Of a DNA stretch of 64,000 bases, positions 39,897-47,675 are shown piece after piece; the first letter of the stretch is position 1; every line of letters begins with the position of its first letter. A program made the translations under genes and the position numbers. Below the pieces are notes generated by a model that was given only the letters and a program-made list of their open reading frames with translations, was not told the origin of the DNA and made no database searches. The stretch spans positions 1-64,000 of the forward strand of contig JAPXMY010000002.1 of assembly GCA_033808805.1 (NCBI GenBank), written 5' to 3'. The DNA is from UBA1783 sp033808805. Its GTDB lineage: Bacteria > Bacillota_I > Bacilli_A > Erysipelotrichales > Erysipelotrichaceae.

Positions 39897-41187
39897 TTAT
39901 TTTATAGAGGAATTAAAAGAGCTGTTAAACAAGCAGGAATTTGATAGGTTTATCAAATCTTTTTCCAGTCCCCTGTACAGGTCTTTAAGAATAAATCGTT
40001 TAAAGGCAGACTATAGTACTATCAGTGAAGAGATAGCGCTAAAAGAAAAAACAGCTTTTGATGAAGATACATATTATCTGGAATTGGAAGATAAATTGGG
40101 AAAACATCCTTATCATCTAGCTGGTCTTTTTTATCTACAGGAACCCAGTGCTACGATGGTTGTCAATGCCCTGGATATTAAACAGGGAGATTGGGTCTTG
40201 GACTTATGTGGAGCTCCAGGTGGTAAATCAACTCAAATTCTATCTAAAATTAATAGGACAGGATTTTTATTAAGCAATGAATATGAAAGAAAAAGAGCCA
40301 ATATCCTACTGTCAAATATTGAGCGTTTTGGCTGTGATAATTATCTGATCAGCAATAATGCTGTTGATGATTTGTGTCCAAGGCTGTTATCAGTTTTTGA
40401 TAAAGTGCTGGTTGATGCCCCATGTTCTGGTGCTGGGATGTTTAAGAAGTATCCAGAAAGTATTGATCAGTATAACTATAATGCTGTTATGGCTAATCAG
40501 AAAAGGCAATTATATATTTTAGATTATGCCTATCTGACTTTAAAGGAAAATGGCATCCTGGTATATTCAACCTGTACTTTCAACAAGCATGAAAATGAAG
40601 AAGTAGTCAGATTGTTTTTGGAGAAATATCCAGATATGAAGCTGGTGGATACTGGTTTATACTGTGGTCAGCCAGGCTTTGATGAACAAAAATTAACAAG
40701 AAGAGTATTCCCTTACCAGGGTGGAGAAGGGCATTTTGTCAGCAAATTTATTAAGACTTCCGCTACAGAAAAAACGGTATTAAAAACATTGCCTTTTTCT
40801 AAAAATAGAATAGTTGACAGGTTTATTGAAGATAATCTGCAAAATGAGCTAAATTATACAATAATTAATAATAAAGTTTATGTTTCCAGTAAAAATTTAT
40901 TGAATATAAAAGCTAATATACTTAGAAGTGGTATTTTACTGGGGGAAATAATTAAGGATCGAATTGAACCAGCTCATCATCTATTTATCAGTAATTACCA
41001 ATTAAAAAGAGTCTATAATACTACAGACTCCAATATAATCAATAACTACCTGTCAGGCTTATCTATTATGGAAAAAGGCTATAAAGGATTTGTTCAGATC
41101 TGTTATAAGGGTATCCCTATTGGCTTTGGCAAAGGTGATGGCAGTCAAATCAAAAACAAGTTTCCTAAAGGATTACGTGTTGTTTAA
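39886..41187 (+). CDS. rRNA (cytosine-C5) methyltransferase, RsmF-like
   Basis: A 433-aa Sun/NOL1/NOP2 family methyltransferase. The N-terminal domain has RSLRINRLK. The SAM-binding motif is DLCGAPGGKST, followed by the DAPCSGAGMF motif and YSTCTFNKHENEEV; the two cysteines are the releasing and catalytic residues. A C-terminal PUA-like domain of the RsmF/YebU type completes the protein. The start at 39886 overlaps queT by 11 bases. It probably methylates a 16S rRNA cytosine. Its 3' end overlaps the convergent HAD gene by 23 bp. Confidence 0.9.
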   Translation: MNNNYFIEELKELLNKQEFDRFIKSFSSPLYRSLRINRLKADYSTISEEIALKEKTAFDEDTYYLELEDKLGKHPYHLAGLFYLQEPSATMVVNALDIKQGDWVLDLCGAPGGKSTQILSKINRTGFLLSNEYERKRANILLSNIERFGCDNYLISNNAVDDLCPRLLSVFDKVLVDAPCSGAGMFKKYPESIDQYNYNAVMANQKRQLYILDYAYLTLKENGILVYSTCTFNKHENEEVVRLFLEKYPDMKLVDTGLYCGQPGFDEQKLTRRVFPYQGGEGHFVSKFIKTSATEKTVLKTLPFSKNRIVDRFIEDNLQNELNYTIINNKVYVSSKNLLNIKANILRSGILLGEIIKDRIEPAHHLFISNYQLKRVYNTTDSNIINNYLSGLSIMEKGYKGFVQICYKGIPIGFGKGDGSQIKNKFPKGLRVV

Positions 41188-41827
41188 TCAAGTCTAAGAC
41201 CTCAAACAGGTCTTTTTTTATGATAACACCCTGTTTTATCTGTTGTTTGGTAGGCTGTAGTAAATCAGGTACCATTATAGCTGTTGCCCCGCTAGCCAAA
41301 GCAGCATCAACGCCATGAATTGAATCTTCGATTATCAGACAACTTTTTATATCAACTCCCATAAAGTCAGCGGCTTTGAAAAAGATTTCCGGATCTGGTT
41401 TTCCATTTGTAACCATATCGCCAGTAACGATGTAATCAAAGGGAACTTCCATATTATTACTGTTAAAGGATGCTTTGACCTTTTCCATATTGGCACTGGT
41501 CGCTAAGGCTATTGGAATCTTATGACAGTGTAAAAAATCGATAATTTCAACAGCACCATCTTTCAAATCTATTTCACCATTGGCAAAAGCTTCAGCCATT
41601 TTTACAGAATAAAAATTAAACAAGGCATCAGAAATTTTATCATCCTTGGTTTTTTCCGAAAGAATTTCTATTCCAGAAACTCTGTTAACACCAATGAGTC
41701 TGTTATAGAACTGTTCATCAATTGGATAACCTTTTTCTGCAAAAAGTTTTAATGTCAAACTTCTGGCAAACCTTTCAGAGTCGGTCAATGTTCCATCCAT
41801 ATCAAAAATAACACCTTTAATTTTCAT
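41165..41827 (-). CDS. HAD-superfamily hydrolase, beta-phosphoglucomutase-like
   Basis: A 220-aa subfamily IA HAD phosphatase. Motif I is IFDMDGTLTDS, motif II ALATSAN, motif III the lysine in NGKPDPEIFF, and motif IV LIIEDSIHGVDAA; all catalytic residues are in place. The cap lies at about residues 20-85. ATG at 41827 is chosen for spacing to AAGGTGATT; ATG at 41830 is possible. Substrate unknown, probably a sugar phosphate. Its 3' end contains the terminator of the convergent methyltransferase gene. Confidence 0.87.
   Translation of the reverse strand: MKIKGVIFDMDGTLTDSERFARSLTLKLFAEKGYPIDEQFYNRLIGVNRVSGIEILSEKTKDDKISDALFNFYSVKMAEAFANGEIDLKDGAVEIIDFLHCHKIPIALATSANMEKVKASFNSNNMEVPFDYIVTGDMVTNGKPDPEIFFKAADFMGVDIKSCLIIEDSIHGVDAALASGATAIMVPDLLQPTKQQIKQGVIIKKDLFEVLDLIKQHVIL
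41196..41219 (+). terminator. Terminator of the uppP-queT-methyltransferase transcript
   Basis: AAGACCT (41196-41202) pairs with AGGTCTT (41208-41214), followed by T residues to 41219. The whole element lies inside the 3' coding region of the convergent HAD gene. Confidence 0.75.
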
Positions 41828-41920
41828 CATAATCACCTTAGTCAATATAGCACAAAACTATGTGGCTGACTATCCAAAGTGGCTCAAAATAAGCTATAAT
41901 CTAAATAGAGGTGATTAATT

Positions 41921-42445
41921 TTGAATAAAACAATAAAAGATTTAATGGAAAGAAGAAGTATCAGAAGTTTTACTGATCAAAAAGTCAGTAAGGAAGATTT
42001 AGAGACAATTGTTAAAGCTGGAATGTACGCTCCAAGTGGTATGGGAAGACAATCAGCAATCATGTTGGTAATTCAGGATGAAGACACTTTAGAAACTTTA
42101 AGAAGATTGAATTGTACAGCAGCTGGAAATGAATATAATCGTGACAATTTCTTTGGTGCTAAGACAGTTATTGTCGTCTTGGCTGATAAAAATGTTCGTA
42201 CTCACGTCTATGATGGGGCAGTGGTGATGTCTAATCTGATGAATGCTGCTCATGCTCTGGGCATTGGTTCATGCTGGATTCACAGGGCAAGAGAAACCTT
42301 TGAAACGGAAGAAGGGAAAATGATTCTTAAAAAATTTGGAATTGAAGGTGATTATGAAGGAATTGGCAATTGTATTTTAGGCTATAGCGCTACAGAAGCA
42401 CCTGCTCCAAAGCCTAGAAAAGATAATTATGTCTACTGGGGTTAA
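41921..42445 (+). CDS. Nitroreductase-family protein
   Basis: A 174-aa FMN-binding nitroreductase-family protein. RRSIRSFTDQKV near the N-terminus binds FMN phosphate, MYAPSGMGRQ follows, and the C-terminal ILGYSATEAPAPKPRKDNYV matches the family. The start is TTG at 41921, supported by GAGGTGAT eight bases upstream; no nearby ATG fits. Such enzymes reduce quinones, nitro compounds or related substrates with NAD(P)H. A TATAAT lies about 25 bp before it. DUF2500 follows after six bases. Confidence 0.9.
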   Translation: MNKTIKDLMERRSIRSFTDQKVSKEDLETIVKAGMYAPSGMGRQSAIMLVIQDEDTLETLRRLNCTAAGNEYNRDNFFGAKTVIVVLADKNVRTHVYDGAVVMSNLMNAAHALGIGSCWIHRARETFETEEGKMILKKFGIEGDYEGIGNCILGYSATEAPAPKPRKDNYVYWG

Positions 42446-42451
42446 TAACAG

Positions 42452-42799
42452 ATGTTTTTTTCACAGTGGAATTTTGCTTTAGAAGAGTTAATTTTTCAAA
42501 TATTATTTTTGGGAATATTTATTCTGGTTATTTCTATTTTTGCTGTGACGATATATAAAGGCCTTAAAGAGAAAAGAAATAACGATAAATCTGCAGTTTT
42601 AAAAAGAAGAGCCACAGTAGTAGGCAAAAGAATCGACGTTCACAGTTTTACAACTTACTATGTAACATTTGAGTTAGATAATAATATTAGAAGCGAATTC
42701 GCTGTTTCAGGGGAAGATTATGGCTTGCTGGCAAACGACGATTATGGTTTATTGACTTTTCAGGGAACCAGATTTATAAGTTTTGAAAGGGTGGTATAA
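42452..42799 (+). CDS. DUF2500 family membrane-anchored protein
   Basis: A 115-aa protein with one transmembrane segment (about residues 12-35) and a small beta domain. TTYYVTFELDNN, EFAVSGEDYGLLA and YGLLTFQGTRFISFER are characteristic of DUF2500. The beta domain is predicted to be on the cytosolic or outer face; topology is unclear. The function of the family is unknown. The ribosome binding site is weak, so translation may depend on the nitroreductase gene upstream. Confidence 0.85.
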   Translation: MFFSQWNFALEELIFQILFLGIFILVISIFAVTIYKGLKEKRNNDKSAVLKRRATVVGKRIDVHSFTTYYVTFELDNNIRSEFAVSGEDYGLLANDDYGLLTFQGTRFISFERVV

Positions 42800-42800
42800 A

Positions 42801-43622
42801 ATGATTAAATTATTCGTAGCAGACATTGACCATACTCTTTATTGTGCTCAAGAAGACTGTATTCCCAAAAGAAATATTGAGGCAATCAATAAATTGATTG
42901 AAAATGATATTACAATCTGTTTTGCCAGCAGCAGAGTTTATGATGGTATGAAAGAAGTAATTGAAATGTTCAATTTAAAAGAAAATAAGGGCTATGCTAT
43001 TGCGGTTAATGGTTCTCTGGTAGTCAGAAGCAGTGATGAAAAAGTTTTATTAGACGACCATTTTACGCTACAGCAAATTGAAAAGATGTATCAGCTGGCT
43101 CAAAGGCTGGACATTTCATTTAATATAGCTCAAGCAGATTTTAATATTTCAACTTCATACAGCAAAATACTGCAGTATGATTTTGATAGTGTCAAGCTGG
43201 ATTTTGTTGTTGCTCATGATGTTTTTAAATATATCAAAGATCCTGTCTACCGAGTTGGATTTTCCAATGATGGTGAAAGTATGAAAGAATTGCTGGAAAC
43301 CGTTAAAGAAGAAAGTGGGGATGAATTTTCATTTAATATTCCTCAACCTAATACTGTGGATGTTTCCTTAAAACATATCAATAAATTGGTAGGATTGTTA
43401 ACGGTTATCGAAGATATGGGTATTACATTAGAAGAAGTAGCTGCTATTGGTGATAATGATAATGATGCAGTGATGTTAGAAGCAGTGGGTATTTCAGGAT
43501 GCGTAGCTAATGGCAACAGTACAGCAAAAAAGGCCGCAAAATACCATGTAGGTGATTGTGCCAGTGCTGGAGTAGCGGAATTTATTGAAAAATATGTTTT
43601 AAAAGAGGCAGCAGATGATTAA
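42801..43622 (+). CDS. HAD-superfamily hydrolase, Cof subfamily (first of an adjacent pair)
   Basis: A 273-aa Cof-type HAD phosphatase. Motif I is VADIDHTLY (the usual glycine after DxD is histidine), motif II CFASSR, motif III the lysine of LKHINKLVGL, and motif IV AIGDNDNDAVMLE. The IIB cap spans about residues 85-185. ATG at 42801 has AAAGGGTGG upstream; an ATG at 42783 would overlap DUF2500. It overlaps the following HAD gene by eight bases. Substrate unknown. Confidence 0.87.
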   Translation: MIKLFVADIDHTLYCAQEDCIPKRNIEAINKLIENDITICFASSRVYDGMKEVIEMFNLKENKGYAIAVNGSLVVRSSDEKVLLDDHFTLQQIEKMYQLAQRLDISFNIAQADFNISTSYSKILQYDFDSVKLDFVVAHDVFKYIKDPVYRVGFSNDGESMKELLETVKEESGDEFSFNIPQPNTVDVSLKHINKLVGLLTVIEDMGITLEEVAAIGDNDNDAVMLEAVGISGCVANGNSTAKKAAKYHVGDCASAGVAEFIEKYVLKEAADD

Positions 43623-44409
43623 GGCTTTAATTTTTGATGTTGATGATACACTTATAAAATATGGCAAAAAACAAGTTGAAGAATCAGCAGTTGAAGCAAT
43701 AAATCTGGCTAAACAAAAGGGCATCAAGATTATTGTCGCTACAGGAAGAGGTTATAAGTTTTTACATCAGGATGTGAAAAACAGAGTGCAGGCAGACTAT
43801 TATGTAACGGTTAATGGAGCCTGTATCAATGATTCTGATGGAAAAACAATTGACTGTTATCCACTATCGAAAGAAACAACTGAAAGATTATTAGATATCT
43901 GTTATCAGAGAGAGTATTCTTTCGGTTTTAAATTCGATGATTCTTTACAGGTATATGTTGATTATCCAGAGTTCACTTCTTACTACTGTAGAGGTGCCAT
44001 CACAAAAGATACGATTGATGATAACAGCAAAACAAAAGATTATCACCTGAGCCATATGCTACCATTGGGATGTTTTATTTATTCTCCCAAAAAAGAAGCG
44101 ATGAAACTTGTAGAACAATTTGATGATCTGCAGTTTTTCCCTGCTTATCTTCATGGCAGTGAATGTATTAGAAAAGACGTAAATAAAGGTAAGACTTTGA
44201 AGAAATTAGTAGCATCTCTGGGTATATCAATGCAGCAGTGCATGGCATTTGGTGATGCTGGAAATGATAAGGAAATGCTTCTAATGTGTGGGATTGGAGT
44301 ATGTATGGGAAATGGCGATGAGTCACTAAAAGAAGTCTGCGATTATGTTACTACCGATATTGAGGATAGTGGTATTTATAATGCCTTGAAACATTTTAAG
44401 GTAATATAA
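43615..44409 (+). CDS. HAD-superfamily hydrolase, Cof subfamily (second of the pair)
   Basis: A 264-aa Cof-type HAD phosphatase. Motif I is IFDVDDTLIKY, motif II IIVATGRG, the motif III lysine lies in RKDVNKGKTL, and motif IV AFGDAGNDKEMLL. The cap domain occupies about residues 80-180. It overlaps the previous HAD gene by eight bases, so the two are made together. They are similar in architecture but clearly diverged, so this is an old duplication or separate recruitment. Sugar or nucleotide phosphates are typical substrates. Confidence 0.88.
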   Translation: MIKALIFDVDDTLIKYGKKQVEESAVEAINLAKQKGIKIIVATGRGYKFLHQDVKNRVQADYYVTVNGACINDSDGKTIDCYPLSKETTERLLDICYQREYSFGFKFDDSLQVYVDYPEFTSYYCRGAITKDTIDDNSKTKDYHLSHMLPLGCFIYSPKKEAMKLVEQFDDLQFFPAYLHGSECIRKDVNKGKTLKKLVASLGISMQQCMAFGDAGNDKEMLLMCGIGVCMGNGDESLKEVCDYVTTDIEDSGIYNALKHFKVI

Positions 44410-44449
44410 AAAACTGGCTGCTAAGAAAATATTTCTTCTGTTATCCAGT

Positions 44450-44478
44450 TTGACAAAAGAGTATGACAGTGTTTAAAT
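44450..44478 (+). promoter_or_regulatory. SigA-type promoter
   Basis: TTGACA (44450-44455), a 17-bp spacer and TTAAAT (44473-44478), 36 bp before the ATG at 44514. The -35 is perfect; the -10 matches four of six. Confidence 0.55.
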
Positions 44479-44513
44479 TTAAATAGTTTAGAATTTATTG
44501 ATGAGGAAATAAT

Positions 44514-45119
44514 ATGAATGATGCATTAAAGTTATTAATTGCTGTAATTATATTCAGTATAGTCATGGCGGTTGTTCGAAAGTATTCCAGTGCAAAGTTA
44601 GAAAAGCAACTTGTTAAATTGCTGGTTGACAAAGACTATGAAGGTTTTGAAGAACTGATTGACTCAAAAAAAGTAAGAAATTTAATTTTACCTTTTAACA
44701 TTGATTTTATGAAGCTGAATGTAGCGATGATTAAGGAAGATAAAAAAGAAATTGATGAGATGTTTGAAAAATTTGATTATGTGAAACCTAATAAAGCACA
44801 AAAAGAAGCTGTTTATGTAAAAGGGTTTTATTACTATCTATCAAACGAAAATTATGAAAAAGTTGAAAAATATCACAATCTTCTATCAAAATTAAAAAGC
44901 GAAGAAGCGATGTATGAGTATGACAGAGCCTATGATATTTATGTTAAAAAGGGAAGCAGGTATCTAGAAGAGACTTTGGAAGAATTAAAAACAGCTCCTG
45001 ATTATTATAAGCCGGTTCTTGAAGGATTGATTTCAAGCATGTATGAAAACAAAAATGATGAAAAAATGGCTAAAATGTATGCTGATAGAGTACTGAAGCA
45101 TATGGAACAGGTGAAATAA
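44514..45119 (+). CDS. Membrane-anchored helical-repeat protein of unknown function
   Basis: A 201-aa protein with one N-terminal transmembrane segment (about residues 4-22) and a cytosolic, charged, all-helical domain. The spacing of aromatic and small residues (KGFYYYLSNENYEKVEKYHNL-type stretch, then a similar pair of helices) suggests TPR-like repeats. It has its own promoter and a good GAGGAAA site. I do not recognise a named family. It may be a membrane-bound scaffold. Confidence 0.75.
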   Translation: MNDALKLLIAVIIFSIVMAVVRKYSSAKLEKQLVKLLVDKDYEGFEELIDSKKVRNLILPFNIDFMKLNVAMIKEDKKEIDEMFEKFDYVKPNKAQKEAVYVKGFYYYLSNENYEKVEKYHNLLSKLKSEEAMYEYDRAYDIYVKKGSRYLEETLEELKTAPDYYKPVLEGLISSMYENKNDEKMAKMYADRVLKHMEQVK

Positions 45120-45142
45120 AGATTTTAACTAGCTTAAACAGT

Positions 45143-45176
45143 AAAAAAGTATATTTTAACAGAGATATACTTTTTT
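45143..45176 (+). terminator. Bidirectional intrinsic terminator
   Basis: AAAAAAGTATAT (45143-45154) pairs perfectly with ATATACTTTTTT (45165-45176). A and T runs on both sides let it serve both convergent genes. Confidence 0.85.
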
Positions 45177-45206
45177 AATTTCTATATTGGTTTTAATTAA
45201 GATAAA

Positions 45207-45728
45207 CTAAGACTTTATTCTTGTAAAAACGATAAAGTTGATTATACCCATGTAAAGGGCAAAAAGAAGAACAACAACATTTCCAACTATTAAAATCGGA
45301 GAGGCCTTCATCTGGATGCCATTAACTATCATCAATACTCCAAATAAAGGATAGAGTATTGCCAGCGTCAAATTTCTGGTTTTATTGTTTTCCTGTACCA
45401 TAGCTTCCAAAAGAGTAACATTGGTAGTTGGTTTGAAATTTGCTATGTGTACTAATGAAGGTAGAAAACTATTTCTATACTGGTATTCTAAAAATGCTGT
45501 CAGACCAACAGTTATTAATAGACAATAAAGCAAAGGAACATTAAAATTGGCAGCGAAGATCCCCGCCAGTATTGAAATAGCATATCTGTTGGCATATAGA
45601 GTATACATACTTTGATTTTTTTCCTGGATTACATAGCCAATATTCTGAGACTTGTTATAAAGTACATATCTTCCCTTGTCATCTTTATAAATATTTCTTC
45701 CTGATATTATTTTTTGTTTATTACTCAT
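45207..45728 (-). CDS. Four-helix membrane protein of unknown function
   Basis: A 173-aa protein with about 45 hydrophilic N-terminal residues followed by four predicted transmembrane segments (about 48-64, 66-84, 120-138 and 145-166). The cytosolic N-terminus contains GRNIYKDDKGRYVLYNK. GGGAGGAAG precedes the start. It stands alone, with a convergent gene on one side and a 340-bp gap on the other. I do not recognise the family. Confidence 0.75.
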   Translation of the reverse strand: MSNKQKIISGRNIYKDDKGRYVLYNKSQNIGYVIQEKNQSMYTLYANRYAISILAGIFAANFNVPLLYCLLITVGLTAFLEYQYRNSFLPSLVHIANFKPTTNVTLLEAMVQENNKTRNLTLAILYPLFGVLMIVNGIQMKASPILIVGNVVVLLFALYMGIINFIVFTRIKS

Positions 45729-46070
45729 AGCTTCCTCCCTGTCTAGATATAATTAACCATATTTAATCGGTATAGTTTTTGTCCCGCTTATAAAAATCAG
45801 CTTATGCATTTAAAAACTATTATCGCTTGTTATATTTTCCCTATAATATAACTAATATTATCATATTTTATGTTATAATTTTATAAGAATTGTTGATGTG
45901 GGATGTAATATATTAAAAATATTAAACAAGAAATGGTTTTAACAGGAAGAAGCTGACATCTAATAAATTTTAAACTCAGCTATTACTCCAGACAACTCAG
46001 GTTTAAAAGGTAAATTTGAAGTAGTTTTAAAGGGAGTTTTATTATATCTATACGAAAAGGAGAAATGAAA
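45729..46070. other. 340-bp intergenic region above the EIIA gene
   Basis: No coding region is seen. An extended -10 (TGT-TATAAT, 45871-45879) on the plus strand could start a transcript with a leader of about 185 nt ahead of the EIIA gene. I see no convincing riboswitch, antiterminator or terminator hairpin in that leader. The minus-strand side must hold the promoter of the four-helix membrane protein, but no clear pair of boxes stands out. Confidence 0.4.
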
Positions 46071-46508
46071 ATGGTAGGTATTATTGTTACAGGACATGGA
46101 AATTTTGCAACAGGCTTGACTAGTTCAGTTAAGTTAATTGCTGGAATGCCTGATTTCTATCAGACAGTTGATTTTGTTTCAGAACATTCAGTAAATGATT
46201 TGACAGCTAATTTAAATGAGGCTATTGACAAACTGAAGGATTGTAAAGATGGTATACTGATTTTTACTGACTTGGTTGGTGGCTCTCCATTTAAAATTTC
46301 GGTTGAAATTTCAATGAAGAGAGAAGAAAAAATAGTTGTAATTTCTGGCACAAATTTAGGTATGCTGATTGAAACATCAATGAGCAGAAACTTTATGGAG
46401 GATGTCGATGCTTTAGCTCAGATGGCCATAAACACTGGCAAAGAGCAGGTAATGAGATATGAATTCAAAGAAAGAGTTGTAGAAGACGACTTTGAAGATG
46501 GAATTTAA
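46071..46508 (+). CDS. PTS EIIA component, mannose family
   Basis: A 145-aa EIIA of the mannose/fructose/sorbose PTS family. The phosphorylated His is in VTGHGNFA (residue 9 or 10), and FTDLVGGSPF near residue 68 is the family's second signature. It normally takes phosphate from HPr and passes it to an EIIB. No EIIB, EIIC or EIID gene is nearby, so this is an orphan that may serve a distant permease or act as a regulator. The ATG at 46071 is favoured because AAAGGAG is eight bases upstream; ATG at 46065 is too close. A strong terminator follows. Confidence 0.92.
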   Translation: MVGIIVTGHGNFATGLTSSVKLIAGMPDFYQTVDFVSEHSVNDLTANLNEAIDKLKDCKDGILIFTDLVGGSPFKISVEISMKREEKIVVISGTNLGMLIETSMSRNFMEDVDALAQMAINTGKEQVMRYEFKERVVEDDFEDGI

Positions 46509-46550
46509 AAAGACAGATTCAGATAGAAAAAATTTAAAATCAATTATTTT

Positions 46551-46571
46551 AAGAGGCACAGCCTCTTTTTT
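46551..46571 (+). terminator. Intrinsic terminator of the EIIA gene
   Basis: AAGAGGC (46551-46557) pairs with GCCTCTT (46561-46567) around ACA, followed by T residues to 46571. Confidence 0.85.
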
Positions 46572-46671
46572 ATCTGAAAGAAATATTTCAGCCTATTTTA
46601 AATATCTATACGATGATAAAATTAGGATTTTATTGTCCAAGCGATGATTATATATCAGGAGGTAACTATCA

Positions 46672-46791
46672 ATGATTAAATTTATAAAAGCTATAGCGAT
46701 TCCTTTACTGGCCTATCTGTCACTTAAGATACTTGCTTCCAGTAAGGGAATGATTAAATTTTTTGGCTTTTCTATAGGATGGAGGAATTAA
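46672..46791 (+). CDS. 39-aa hydrophobic peptide, first of a pair
   Basis: A 39-aa ORF too short for usual gene callers, preceded by a strong AGGAGGT site. It has a basic start (MIKFIK), one transmembrane-length stretch (IAIPLLAYLSLKIL) and a C-terminal amphipathic part ending FSIGWRN. The next ORF begins one base after its stop and has the same length and layout. Strong ribosome binding sites on both argue that they are translated. Toxin-like or membrane-regulatory peptides are possibilities; no evidence decides. Confidence 0.6.
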   Translation: MIKFIKAIAIPLLAYLSLKILASSKGMIKFFGFSIGWRN

Positions 46792-46792
46792 A

Positions 46793-46912
46793 ATGATTAA
46801 AAATATTTTTACTTTACTGACCTTGATAGCTTTTGCCATAGCGGTTTTTAAACTGGCATTTGCGACAAGTGGAAGCTTTAGTTTCAATAAAGTCAGAATA
46901 ACTTTCAGATAA
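46793..46912 (+). CDS. 39-aa hydrophobic peptide, second of a pair
   Basis: A 39-aa ORF with GGAGG (inside the first peptide's end) upstream. It has MIKNIF, a hydrophobic stretch (LLTLIAFAIAVFKLAFA) and a tail SGSFSFNKVRITFR that resembles the first peptide's ending in spacing of Ser, Phe and Arg. Its stop codon sits at the foot of the hairpin that covers the radC ribosome binding site, so its translation should affect radC. Function unknown. Confidence 0.6.
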   Translation: MIKNIFTLLTLIAFAIAVFKLAFATSGSFSFNKVRITFR

Positions 46913-46931
46913 GGGAGGTGTTACCTCCTTT
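46911..46931 (+). promoter_or_regulatory. Hairpin enclosing the radC ribosome binding site
   Basis: AAGGGAGGT (46911-46919) pairs with ACCTCCTTT (46923-46931) around a 3-nt loop, giving a 9-bp stem with one G-U. It sequesters GGGAGG, the only ribosome binding site for the radC ATG at 46932, and begins at the stop codon of the preceding 39-aa ORF. Only one T follows each arm, so it is not a terminator. Confidence 0.65.
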
Positions 46932-47612
46932 ATGAGTGTTAAAAACTGGGATAAATCACTTCAGCCAAGAGAAAAAACTATAGCTAGTGGGATTGAATCG
47001 CTTTCAGATAGTGAGCTATTGGCTTTAATAATTAAAAATGGAACAAAGGGCTGTTCATCTGTCCAGCTGGCTAATAGAATCCTTAATCAGACAGGTGGTA
47101 TCAATGGTCTGATGAAATTATCGATTCAACAGTTAATGCAGTTTAATGGTATTGGACTGGCTAAGGCGACACAGATAATAGCTTCTCTGGAACTGGTCAG
47201 AAGGATGAATTATTTAGAAATGTTAAATAAAGATATGGTCAAAGAGCCTAAGGTTTTAATTGAGTGGCTGAAAAAACATATCGGAACTAAAAGCCAGGAG
47301 TATTTTGTAGTGGTGTTTTTAAACAATAAAAATCAGGTGATTGGTTATACTGATATCTATAAGGGCAGCAGCAACAGTGTATCTATAAATGCTTCAGAAG
47401 TTTTTGCTGCAGCGATAAAAAAAGATGCTCAAAAGGTCATTATTGCTCACAATCATCCTTCACAGTTTATTGAGCCATCTTTTGCTGATGATGAGACTAC
47501 CTATCAGCTTCAAAAGGCTGGTAAACTGATGAGTGTTCCCTTGATTGACCATATTATAGTCAGTTTTGATAGTTATTACAGCTATGCTGAAAAAGGAAGA
47601 ATAATTTATTGA
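46932..47612 (+). CDS. radC: RadC-family JAB1/MPN-domain protein
   Basis: A 226-aa RadC protein. An N-terminal helix-hairpin-helix part (LSDSELLALIIKNGTKG, FNGIGLAKATQI) is followed by a JAMM domain with the metal-binding AHNHPSQFIEPSFADDE. The usual motif is HxHPSG; here Q replaces G. The glutamate and final LIDHIIV are also present. The family is often named a DNA repair protein, but its function is unsettled and a role in repair is disputed. Translation is probably controlled by the hairpin over its ribosome binding site and by the 39-aa ORF upstream. Confidence 0.93.
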   Translation: MSVKNWDKSLQPREKTIASGIESLSDSELLALIIKNGTKGCSSVQLANRILNQTGGINGLMKLSIQQLMQFNGIGLAKATQIIASLELVRRMNYLEMLNKDMVKEPKVLIEWLKKHIGTKSQEYFVVVFLNNKNQVIGYTDIYKGSSNSVSINASEVFAAAIKKDAQKVIIAHNHPSQFIEPSFADDETTYQLQKAGKLMSVPLIDHIIVSFDSYYSYAEKGRIIY

Positions 47613-47636
47613 ACGTCATTTAAAAAGTTGTATAAT
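47609..47636 (+). promoter_or_regulatory. SigA-type promoter of the secreted protein gene
   Basis: TTGAAC (47609-47614), a 16-bp spacer and TATAAT (47631-47636). It overlaps the radC stop codon and lies 40 bp before the ATG at 47676. Confidence 0.65.
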
Positions 47637-47675
47637 AAAAATGGATGAAAAAACTGCTTGCTGGAGGAAAAGATT

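Noticed and set aside
44410..44449. Terminator after the second Cof phosphatase (AAACTGG/CCAGTTT)
   Set aside because: The possible arms are about 25 nt apart and are not followed by a T tract.
45886..46060. Riboswitch or antiterminator in the EIIA leader
   Set aside because: The leader is long, but I could find neither conserved riboswitch landmarks nor a terminator/antiterminator pair.
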